From the NCBI GenBank assembly GCA_050251635.1, contig JBFWML010000032.1, positions 1-23,882 of the forward strand: 23,882 bases of DNA, read 5' to 3'. The notes under the pieces were generated by a model, which saw only the letters and a program-made list of their open reading frames with translations, had not been told where the DNA came from and did not search any database. Of the stretch, positions 7,261 to 13,971 are shown in pieces. A program made the position numbers and the translations under genes. The stretch is from JBFWML01 sp050251635. Its GTDB lineage: Bacteria > Campylobacterota > Campylobacteria > Campylobacterales > SZUA-545. Numbering within the stretch: position 1 is the first letter of the stretch; every line of letters begins with the position of its first letter.

Positions 7261-8709
7261 CTACACAAAACTCGGTGCGTCGTTGGCGAACAAAATCAGA
7301 TCGCCCGTTTGGGTTTCGATGCCCAGTATTGTTTCGAGTCCGCGTTTGTCAAAGACCCGTTTTCGCTTGCCGTGATCGATATGGTGTGCCAGCAGATCGG
7401 CGTTGAGCCGGCCGGTAATCAGCGCCATGTCGAACACTTCGTTAATCCGCTTGGCCAGTGCGATATTGCTCTCCTCATCGCTTTCGACCAGTCCCGGCGT
7501 GACGATGACCTTGCGTCCCTTCCAGGTGCTAGCCAGCTCGATCGCGGCCAGCATCCCTTCGAGATTGCCGTTGTAGCTGTCATCTAAAATAAACTTATGC
7601 AGGGTCTTAATGGACTGCAGGCGGTGGGGCACGCTCTCAAGGCGGCCGATCGCTTGAGCAATCGCGTTTTCCTCCATGCCCAGCTCGCGGGCCATCAAAA
7701 AGGCCAGCGAGAGGTTAAGCGCGTTAAAGCTGCCCAGCACCGGGGTTTTTAGATGCACCGTACGGCCCTCCAGAACCAAATCCCATTCGGTGCCCTCCAG
7801 CGTGGCTTGCACGTTTTGGATCTGATCGTCCTTTAAAATCACCACCTCGTCATTGGGCTTGACGCCGCTGCTTTCGTGCACGACGCCCCGCTTGAGGCGC
7901 GGGGAGACCAGCAGTTCGCGCTTGGTCGATCGCACGTTGTCGAGGGTTTTAAAGTACTCGATATGCTGCGGTCCGACCTTGCCGACAATCGCGTATTGGG
8001 GCTGGGTTAGGAGCGTAATGGTGAGGATATCCCCTTTTTCGCGCGCGCCGGCTTCTACGATATACAGCTCCGCATCGGCGGGCAGTTTGTTGTTGATGTC
8101 CGCCGCGATGCCCAGATCGGTGTTCACATTGCCCGGTGTGGCGTAGACCTTGAACCGCTCTTTTAAAATGGCCGCCAAAAAGTGCTTGAGGCTGGTTTTG
8201 CCATAACTCGCGGTGAGGGCCAGCACGGTGAGATTGGGCCGGGCAAGCAGTTTGGCGGTGGCCTGTTTTTTAAAGCGGCTGCGCAGCCAGTTTTCCGACA
8301 GTTGCGAAACGATCAGCGTGGCGATCAGCGGCAAAAGCAGGCCGTATTGGGCGCACTGGCCGCTTTGCAAACACAGCAGGTTTTGCAGCAGCGCAGCCCC
8401 CAAAAGCAGCCCGAAAAAACGTTTGACGCGGGCGGTGAGCACCAGTTTTTTATCCAGTTTGCGGTGCCAGATAAAGAGCGCGGGCAGGTAGGCAAAATAA
8501 AAATAGATCCAAAAAAACAGCCCCGTGGCGTGGTAAAGCACAAAGGGCAGCAGCAGGTGGATGACGTGCCAGTAGGGCTTGGTATGGTGGAAAAAAACCC
8601 GCTCCGGGCGGTAGTGATACCACTGCAGATTGGTGATGAGATACCACCCGAGAGCCATAACCAAAATCAGATGGGAAACAAACTCGCCCGCTGTGATAAA
8701 CTCTTGCAA
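7261..8709 (-). CDS. murF: UDP-MurNAc-tripeptide--D-Ala-D-Ala ligase, membrane-anchored form
   Basis: MurF adds D-Ala-D-Ala to the UDP-MurNAc-tripeptide, the last cytoplasmic step of peptidoglycan precursor synthesis. The Mur-ligase part has the ATP loop ASYGKTS (Lys171), the GNVNTDLGI segment, the conserved EAGAREKGDI, a central SFNALNLSLA and the C-terminal DDSYNGNLEGM, all typical of MurF. Instead of the usual N-terminal UDP-binding domain, the first 145 or so residues hold about five hydrophobic helices (for example 11-31, 49-83, 97-115, 121-141). This layout is, as far as I recall, usual for MurF in Campylobacterota. The start is TTG: an in-frame stop lies two codons upstream at 8713-8715, and AAGG precedes the TTG at 7 nt. 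It is monocistronic here, divergent from clpS. Confidence 0.9.
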   Translation of the reverse strand: MQEFITAGEFVSHLILVMALGWYLITNLQWYHYRPERVFFHHTKPYWHVIHLLLPFVLYHATGLFFWIYFYFAYLPALFIWHRKLDKKLVLTARVKRFFGLLLGAALLQNLLCLQSGQCAQYGLLLPLIATLIVSQLSENWLRSRFKKQATAKLLARPNLTVLALTASYGKTSLKHFLAAILKERFKVYATPGNVNTDLGIAADINNKLPADAELYIVEAGAREKGDILTITLLTQPQYAIVGKVGPQHIEYFKTLDNVRSTKRELLVSPRLKRGVVHESSGVKPNDEVVILKDDQIQNVQATLEGTEWDLVLEGRTVHLKTPVLGSFNALNLSLAFLMARELGMEENAIAQAIGRLESVPHRLQSIKTLHKFILDDSYNGNLEGMLAAIELASTWKGRKVIVTPGLVESDEESNIALAKRINEVFDMALITGRLNADLLAHHIDHGKRKRVFDKRGLETILGIETQTGDLILFANDAPSFV

Positions 8710-8727
8710 AAGTTAGCCTTGTTCGCG

Positions 8728-8733
8728 TAAAAT
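8728..8733 (+). promoter_or_regulatory. Candidate -10 for the clpS operon
   Basis: TAAAAT, preceded 18 bp upstream by TTGCAA at 8704-8709 as a possible -35. It would give a leader of about 50 nt before clpS. The assignment is by pattern only. Confidence 0.4.
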
Positions 8734-8754
8734 GGTTTTTCTTAGAAGCGTGTT

Positions 8755-8760
8755 TTTATA
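8755..8760 (-). promoter_or_regulatory. Candidate extended -10 for murF
   Basis: On the minus strand the sequence reads TGCTATAAA, an extended -10 with TATAAA. It would start murF transcription near 8748, giving a leader of roughly 40 nt. It faces the clpS -10 candidate. Confidence 0.4.
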
Positions 8761-8789
8761 GCAGATCAGGGGTTAAAGGGTCCAAAACG

Positions 8790-9095
8790 GTGTCCGTGAA
8801 ACAGCAACACGAAGTCGAGTTTGAAACCCGTGTGACAATCGAGCCTCCCAGACGGTATCAGGTCATTATGCACAACGATCACTACTCCACGTGGGAGTTT
8901 GTGATCGAGGTTCTCAAACGGGTTTTTCACAAAAGCGAAGATGAGGCCATCCGCATCACCGGACAGGTTCACCACGACGGTTATGGGGTGTGCGGGCAGT
9001 ATGCCTACGAGATCGCCGAGATGAAGGTGTCGCAGGTTCATTCGATGGCCAAGGCCAGCGGTTTTCCGCTTAAATGCACCATACAGGAGGCCTGA
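8790..9095 (+). CDS. clpS: ATP-dependent Clp protease adaptor ClpS
   Basis: ClpS binds proteins with destabilising N-terminal residues (Leu, Phe, Tyr, Trp) and hands them to ClpA-ClpP. The 101-residue product aligns throughout with the family: RRYQVIMHND, EFVIEVLKRVF, VHHDG with His61 matching E. coli His66, and the closing FPLKCTIQEA. The pocket is not standard. Where E. coli has N34-D35-D36-Y-T-P-M40, this protein has N29-D30-H31-Y-S-T-W35, so an acidic residue becomes His and the gatekeeper Met becomes Trp. The start is GTG at 8790 with AGGG about 9 nt upstream; GTG at 8796 is an alternative. The gene ends 1 bp before clpA, whose Shine-Dalgarno (CAGGAGG) lies in the clpS 3' end. Confidence 0.94.
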   Translation: MSVKQQHEVEFETRVTIEPPRRYQVIMHNDHYSTWEFVIEVLKRVFHKSEDEAIRITGQVHHDGYGVCGQYAYEIAEMKVSQVHSMAKASGFPLKCTIQEA

Positions 9096-9096
9096 A

Positions 9097-11319
9097 ATGC
9101 TGAGCAAGGGTCTGAACAAATTACTCATCGGCGCGATCCGCGAGGTCAAAAAACGCCATCACGAATATATCACCGTCGAACACTTGGTGTACGCTGCGCT
9201 GTTTGATACGGCGTCCACCAATATTTTGCGCGCCTGCGGGGCGGATATCAGCAAACTCAAGGTGGATTTGGACGCCTATTTAACCCGCGAAATGGAGACC
9301 GCTCCGGCGGGCATGATCGGCGAACCGGTGCAGACGCTGGCCTTCCAGCGCGTGATGCAGACGATGCTGATGCACGTCCAGGGCGCGGGTAAGCCCGAAG
9401 CCGATCAGGGCGATTTGCTGGCGAGCGTTTTTGAGGAGGAGTCCAGCTACGGCGTTTATCTGTTGCGGCTTCAGGGGATCGAGCGGCTTTCGATTTTGGA
9501 GGCGATCAGCCACGGCGATCAAGCACCCGAAGCGGCGCCTAAACCCGGCGCGCAAACCCTGACCGAGCAGGAGCGCGAAGAGAAAAAAACCTGGCTTGAC
9601 CAGTTCACCGTGGAGCTGGTGGCGCAGGCCAAGGCGGGCAAAATCGACCCGATCATCGGCCGGATGAGCGAACTGGCCCGCACCACGCAGGTGCTCTGCC
9701 GCCGCAAGAAAAATAACCCCATTTTGGTGGGTGAACCGGGGGTGGGTAAAACCGCCATCGCCGAAGGGCTGGCGCTGAATATTGCCGAAGAGAAGGTGCC
9801 CCAAATCCTTAAAAACGCCGAGGTGTACGCGCTGGATCTGGGCGCACTGATCGCCGGAACCAAATATCGCGGTGACTTCGAAAAGCGGCTCAAGGGCGTC
9901 ATTACCGAACTGCAGGAAAAACCCCAAGCGATTTTGTTTATTGACGAAATTCATACGCTGGTGGGCGCGGGGGCTTCCGGCGGCGGGGCGATGGATGCTT
10001 CGAACATTCTCAAACCCGCGTTGGCGGCGGGCCAACTGCGCTGTATCGGGGCCACCACCCATACTGAGTTTCGCAACTACTTCGAAAAAGACCGGGCGCT
10101 CAGCCGCCGTTTTCAGAAGATCGACGTGGGCGAACCGAGCGTGGAAGAGACGGTTTTGATCCTCAAGGGTTTAAAAACCAAATACGAAGAGCACCATAAC
10201 GTCAAATACCCCGAAACCGCGCTGCGGGCGGCGGCGGAGCTCTCCGCGCGGCATATCAACGACCGCTTTTTGCCCGATAAGGCGATCGACGTTATCGACG
10301 AAGTGGGCGCATCGTTTCATTTGCTCAGCGACGCCAAAAAACGCCGTCAGGTCACGGTGGGCGATGTGGAAAACGTGGTGTCGCGCATTGCGGGCATTCC
10401 GCTCAAAGTCGCCGGGCGCGACGAGCGGGACAAGTTGCGATCGCTCGAACTCGATCTGAAAAACGTCGTTTTCGGCCAGGACGGCGCGATCGAGCAGGTC
10501 TCAAAAGCCATCAAACGCTCCCGCGCGGGGCTTTCACACCCCACGCGCCCTGCCGGAGCTTTTCTGTTTACCGGCCCGACCGGGGTGGGCAAAACCGAGG
10601 TGGCGCGGCAGCTTTCTAAACTGCTGGGCGTACATTTCGAGCGGTTCGATATGAGCGAATACATGGAAAAACACGCCGTCAGCCGCTTGGTGGGCGCGCC
10701 GCCGGGGTATGTGGGTTTTGAACAGGGCGGGCTGCTCACCGAAACGATCCGTAAGCATCCCCACACGGTGCTGCTGATGGACGAGATCGAAAAGGCGCAT
10801 CCTGATCTGCTCAATATTCTGCTGCAGGTGATGGACAACGCCAGCCTGACGGACAACAACGGCCTGAAAGCCGACTTCCGCCATGTGATTTTGATCATGA
10901 CCAGCAACCTGGGCGTCGAAGAGGCGGGGGTGATGGGCTTTGGCAATACGGCGGTCAACCGCTCCAAGGAGGCGATCGAGCGGTTCTTTGCGCCGGAGTT
11001 TCGCAACCGGCTCGATGCGGTGATTCCCTTTGCGCCGCTGAGCAAAGAGACGATGGTTCATGTGGTCGAGAAGTTTATGACCGATCTGGAAAAACAGCTC
11101 GAAGAGAAAAACGTCACCGTCGAACTTTCCGCCAAAGCCAAAACGTGGCTGGCGGAGCGCGGTTACAACCCCAAAATGGGCGCACGGCCGCTCAACCTGC
11201 TCATTCAGGAAAAGATCAAAGACGCGATTGCCGACGAACTGCTCTTTGGCAAGCTGGCCAAGGGCGGCCGCGTGAAAGTGGACGTGAAAAAAGAGGAATT
11301 GGCCTTTAGCTTCGCGTGA
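9097..11319 (+). CDS. clpA: ATP-dependent Clp protease ATP-binding subunit ClpA
   Basis: ClpA is the hexameric AAA+ unfoldase that feeds substrates into ClpP. The 740 residues (E. coli 758) contain the N-terminal double Clp-N repeat that docks ClpS, Walker A GEPGVGKT (Lys218) with Walker B LFIDEIHTL in D1, and Walker A GPTGVGKT (Lys499) with LLMDEIEKAH in D2. The arginine-rich EFRNRLD and NPKMGARPL of the C-terminal domain are also present. The short D1-D2 junction and the small N-domain mark it as ClpA rather than ClpB, which has a long coiled-coil insertion. The ClpP-docking tripeptide, IGL in E. coli, reads MGF at 613-615. ATG follows a strong Shine-Dalgarno. The stop overlaps the aat start (GTGA), so translation is coupled to clpS and aat. 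ClpP is not in this window. Confidence 0.96.
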   Translation: MLSKGLNKLLIGAIREVKKRHHEYITVEHLVYAALFDTASTNILRACGADISKLKVDLDAYLTREMETAPAGMIGEPVQTLAFQRVMQTMLMHVQGAGKPEADQGDLLASVFEEESSYGVYLLRLQGIERLSILEAISHGDQAPEAAPKPGAQTLTEQEREEKKTWLDQFTVELVAQAKAGKIDPIIGRMSELARTTQVLCRRKKNNPILVGEPGVGKTAIAEGLALNIAEEKVPQILKNAEVYALDLGALIAGTKYRGDFEKRLKGVITELQEKPQAILFIDEIHTLVGAGASGGGAMDASNILKPALAAGQLRCIGATTHTEFRNYFEKDRALSRRFQKIDVGEPSVEETVLILKGLKTKYEEHHNVKYPETALRAAAELSARHINDRFLPDKAIDVIDEVGASFHLLSDAKKRRQVTVGDVENVVSRIAGIPLKVAGRDERDKLRSLELDLKNVVFGQDGAIEQVSKAIKRSRAGLSHPTRPAGAFLFTGPTGVGKTEVARQLSKLLGVHFERFDMSEYMEKHAVSRLVGAPPGYVGFEQGGLLTETIRKHPHTVLLMDEIEKAHPDLLNILLQVMDNASLTDNNGLKADFRHVILIMTSNLGVEEAGVMGFGNTAVNRSKEAIERFFAPEFRNRLDAVIPFAPLSKETMVHVVEKFMTDLEKQLEEKNVTVELSAKAKTWLAERGYNPKMGARPLNLLIQEKIKDAIADELLFGKLAKGGRVKVDVKKEELAFSFA

Positions 11320-11987
11320 TTGTCATTCGCGAGTTTCCGCCGGTTTTTCTGCTGGGAAAAACGATCGAGTTTCCCGATCTGCTCGATGGCAGCGTTTATG
11401 ACGATCTGGTCTGCCTAGGCGGCGATCTTTCACCGGATCGGATTGTGACGGCCTACAAAGCGGGGTTGTTTCCGTGGTTTATCGAAAACGGCATTCCCTA
11501 CTGGTTCAGCCCCGATCCGCGCATGATTTTGGAGCCCGCTAAAATCAAAGTTTCAAAAAGCTTGGCAAAAACCATTCGCAACCGCGGGTTTGAGGTGCGT
11601 TTCGATACCGACTTTTTGGGTGTCATGCGAGGCTGCGCGAAGCCGCGCGAATGCGAAAAAACCACATGGATTACCGACGAGTATGTGGCGGGATACGGCG
11701 CGCTGTTTGAACGCGGCATTGCCCATTCGGTCGAAACGTGGCTGGAGGGCCGGCTGGTGGGCGGTTTGTACGGACTGATGATCGGCAAGGTGTTTTTTGG
11801 CGAGTCGATGTTTGCCTTGGAACGCGACGCTTCAAAGGTGGCCTTTGCGGCACTGTGCGATAAGCTGGCCGATGAGGGGTTTGATTTTATCGACTGCCAA
11901 ATCAGCTCTAGCCATCTTGAGAGTCTCGGCGCGGTGGAGATCGACCGCGAAAGCTATCTTCGCCGTCTTCGGGCGGCAATTTCATAA
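11316..11987 (+). CDS. aat: Leucyl/phenylalanyl-tRNA--protein transferase
   Basis: Aat adds Leu or Phe from aminoacyl-tRNA to proteins with N-terminal Arg or Lys, creating the N-degron that ClpS recognises. The 223-residue product shows the family hallmarks: AYKAGLFPWF, WFSPDPRMIL, TTWITDEYVAGY, GIAHSVETW, GGLYGLMIGKVFFGESMF, DASKVAFAALCDKL and DFIDCQISSSHLESLGA. E. coli Aat has 234 residues, so the length is complete. GTG at 11316 overlaps the clpA stop, which couples the modifying enzyme to the protease subunit it serves. Placement with clpS and clpA matches what I recall of Campylobacter jejuni. Confidence 0.95.
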   Translation: MIVIREFPPVFLLGKTIEFPDLLDGSVYDDLVCLGGDLSPDRIVTAYKAGLFPWFIENGIPYWFSPDPRMILEPAKIKVSKSLAKTIRNRGFEVRFDTDFLGVMRGCAKPRECEKTTWITDEYVAGYGALFERGIAHSVETWLEGRLVGGLYGLMIGKVFFGESMFALERDASKVAFAALCDKLADEGFDFIDCQISSSHLESLGAVEIDRESYLRRLRAAIS

Positions 11988-11996
11988 AGGATTATC

Positions 11997-12830
11997 TTGC
12001 TTAAAATGGGCGAATGGGTCACCTTGCCGGTGGCTAAATTTGTGGAGTTCGGCCTCTATTTGGATGCGGGCAACGAGGACGAGATTTTGTTGCCGCGCAA
12101 ATATATGCCCAAAGATCTCAGTGTGGGCGATGAGGTGCGGGTTTTTTTGTATACCGATTCCGAAGACCGCCCGATCGCCACGACGCTGCCGCCCAAGGCC
12201 GTGGTCGGGGAGTTTGCCGCCTTGCGGGTAGCCGATATTGCTACGCCGGGGGCCTTTTTGGATTGGGACTTGGAAAAAGACCTGTTATTGCCCCACAGCG
12301 AGCAGAAAAAACCCCTAAGAAAAGGGCAGTTTTGCGTGGTCAAAGTGTTGCGCGACGAGCTGAGTAACCGGGTTTACGCCAGCGCAAAGCTCGATGAACA
12401 CACCCTGCGCGGCCCCGGCCCGATGCAACCGGGCGATAAGGCCGAGCTGCTGATTTGCGACGAAACGCCGCTGGGCTTTACGGTGCTGGCCGATCGCCAG
12501 CGGCTTGGGATGATCTATAAAAACGAGATTTTCGAACCGCTTAAAATCGGCGACATACGCACGGGTTATCTTAAAACCGCCCGTCCCGACGGGAAGCTGG
12601 ATTTTACGCTGCGCCGCACGGGCGAAGCGGCGGTGGCGGATGCCTCCGAAACGGTGCTGGAAATTCTTAGGCAATCGGGCGGAGAGCTGCCCTTTCATTA
12701 CAAAACCGATCCCGAAACGGTGCAGCGGATTTTTAAACTCAGCCGCAAAGCCTACAAACGGGCGCTGACGGAACTGGTTGAGCGGGGTAATATCGTGCTG
12801 GATGAAAACGGAATGAAGTGGGTGAAGTAA
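11997..12830 (+). CDS. CvfB-like RNA-binding protein with S1-type folds
   Basis: A 277-residue protein resembling the CvfB (conserved virulence factor B, YitL) family: N-terminal S1-like beta barrels (GLYLDAGNEDEILLPRKYMP, then GAFLDWDLEKDLLLPHSEQ), a middle S1-like part (GDKAELLICDETPLGFTVL) and a C-terminal winged helix (ETVQRIFKLSRKAYKRALTELVERG). CvfB in Staphylococcus binds RNA and affects virulence gene expression; its role in Campylobacterota is unknown to me. The start is probably TTG at 11997, because AAAGGA lies 5 nt upstream, partly over the aat stop. The next ATG at 12006 would be too far from it. It is the last gene of the clpS operon, 9 bp after aat, and is followed by a hairpin shared with ppa. 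Confidence 0.82.
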   Translation: MLKMGEWVTLPVAKFVEFGLYLDAGNEDEILLPRKYMPKDLSVGDEVRVFLYTDSEDRPIATTLPPKAVVGEFAALRVADIATPGAFLDWDLEKDLLLPHSEQKKPLRKGQFCVVKVLRDELSNRVYASAKLDEHTLRGPGPMQPGDKAELLICDETPLGFTVLADRQRLGMIYKNEIFEPLKIGDIRTGYLKTARPDGKLDFTLRRTGEAAVADASETVLEILRQSGGELPFHYKTDPETVQRIFKLSRKAYKRALTELVERGNIVLDENGMKWVK

Positions 12831-12831
12831 A

Positions 12832-12848
12832 CCCCGCATGAAGCGGGG
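12832..12848. terminator. Short hairpin between convergent cvfB-like gene and ppa
   Basis: CCCCGC and GCGGGG flank the loop ATGAA directly after the CvfB-like stop. On the minus strand the hairpin is followed by TTT, so it could end ppa transcription; on the plus strand it is followed by C and G. It lies between convergent genes, as expected of a weak bidirectional terminator. Confidence 0.5.
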
Positions 12849-12856
12849 CGGGGGCG

Positions 12857-13378
12857 TTAGCCTTTGTAGGCGGCGATTGCTTTATCGAGGACCGCTTTGG
12901 CTTCGTCAAGGCCTTTGAAATCTTTAACCTTGACCCATTTGCCGGGTTCGAGGATTTTGTAGGTTTCGAAGAAGTTTTTGATCCGCTTGAGGGTGATTTC
13001 GGGCAGGTCTTCGAGTTTTTTCACGTGGTCGAACTGGGGGTCAACCTTGCTGTGGGGCACGGCGATCAGCTTTTCGTCCAGACCGCTTTCATCTTCCATC
13101 ACCAGCATGCCGATCAGGCGGCAGTTGATAACCGCGCCGGGGGTGATGGGGTATTCGCCCAAGACCAATACGTCCGCCGGATCGCCGTCGTCGGCCAGCG
13201 TGCCGGGTACAAAACCGTAGTTGGCGGGGTAGAACACGCTGGAGAACATGACGCGATCGACCACGACTGCGCCGCTGTCTTTGTCGATTTCATACTTGAT
13301 GTTCGAGCCGAAGGGGATCTCGATCAGCGCGCAGACTTTGTCGGGGTTGGAGCCGGGTTTGAGTTTGGTAACGTCCAT
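12857..13378 (-). CDS. ppa: Inorganic pyrophosphatase
   Basis: A soluble family I pyrophosphatase (173 residues) that hydrolyses PPi and so pulls biosynthetic reactions forward. The active-site motif DDGDPADVLV gives Asp64, Asp66 and Asp69; IEIPFGSNIKYE, PANYGFVPGT, the DEKLIAVP stretch and EPGKWVKVKDF are all family-conserved. The ATG is preceded by AGAGGTC. It is the third gene of aspS-adk-ppa, with 10 bp after the adk stop. PPi is released by the AspRS reaction encoded in the same transcript, but the grouping is probably just a housekeeping cluster. Confidence 0.95.
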   Translation of the reverse strand: MDVTKLKPGSNPDKVCALIEIPFGSNIKYEIDKDSGAVVVDRVMFSSVFYPANYGFVPGTLADDGDPADVLVLGEYPITPGAVINCRLIGMLVMEDESGLDEKLIAVPHSKVDPQFDHVKKLEDLPEITLKRIKNFFETYKILEPGKWVKVKDFKGLDEAKAVLDKAIAAYKG

Positions 13379-13388
13379 TGTTGACCTC

Positions 13389-13961
13389 TTAGAGTTTGGA
13401 TTGAACGAAAGCGTTCATTTCGCCGACGATCTCTTCGATCGTGCGTTCGCCGTTGATCTTCTTGAGCAGGTTTTTGCCCTCGTAGAACTTCTGGATCGCC
13501 GCCAGGGGATCGGTATAAACCTTCATGCGGTTGTTGAACACCTCGACGTTGTCGTCGGCGCCACGGGCGCGGCCTAGCACACGATCGCGCGCAACCTCTT
13601 CGCTCACAACGACCTCGATCACGCTTTCGAGTTTAACGGAGGTTTCGGTTTTGAGCAGATCGTCCAGCGCCGTCATCTGCTCGATGCTGCGGGGGTAACC
13701 GTCGATAATGACGGCATTGGTGCTTGCTTTTTTGATCGCGCCGACGATGGTGCCCACGACGATTTCCAAGGGAACGAGGTTGCCCTTGGACACAAAACTG
13801 TCAATCAGTTTGCCCTGCTCGCTGCCGCTGGCAACCTCTTCGCGCAGCAGATCGCCGGTGGAATAATGGACGATTTTGTCCGCGTTGCGCTGGGCGATCA
13901 GGTTGGCGTCGGTGGTTTTGCCGCTGCCGGGGGCGCCGATCACTAAAAATAGTTTTTTCAT
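13389..13961 (-). CDS. adk: Adenylate kinase
   Basis: Interconverts ATP + AMP and 2 ADP. The product has the P-loop GAPGSGKTT (Lys15), the AMP-binding STGDLLREEV, DGYPRS and the arginine-rich ARDRVLGRARG. The LID region is short: GRARGADDN passes straight to VEVFNNRMKVY, without the Zn or extended lid of long bacterial adenylate kinases, giving 190 residues. Two ATGs are adjacent. GGAG stands only 2 nt before the first (13964) and 5 nt before the second (13961), so I chose the second. The gene starts about 10 bp after aspS, whose stop region overlaps the ribosome site. Confidence 0.94.
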   Translation of the reverse strand: MKKLFLVIGAPGSGKTTDANLIAQRNADKIVHYSTGDLLREEVASGSEQGKLIDSFVSKGNLVPLEIVVGTIVGAIKKASTNAVIIDGYPRSIEQMTALDDLLKTETSVKLESVIEVVVSEEVARDRVLGRARGADDNVEVFNNRMKVYTDPLAAIQKFYEGKNLLKKINGERTIEEIVGEMNAFVQSKL

Positions 13962-13971
13962 CATTTCTCCT

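Noticed and set aside
9280..10062. Open frame of 260 codons antisense to clpA
   Set aside because: It lies opposite a fully conserved gene and its sequence resembles no family; long antisense frames are common in GC-rich DNA.
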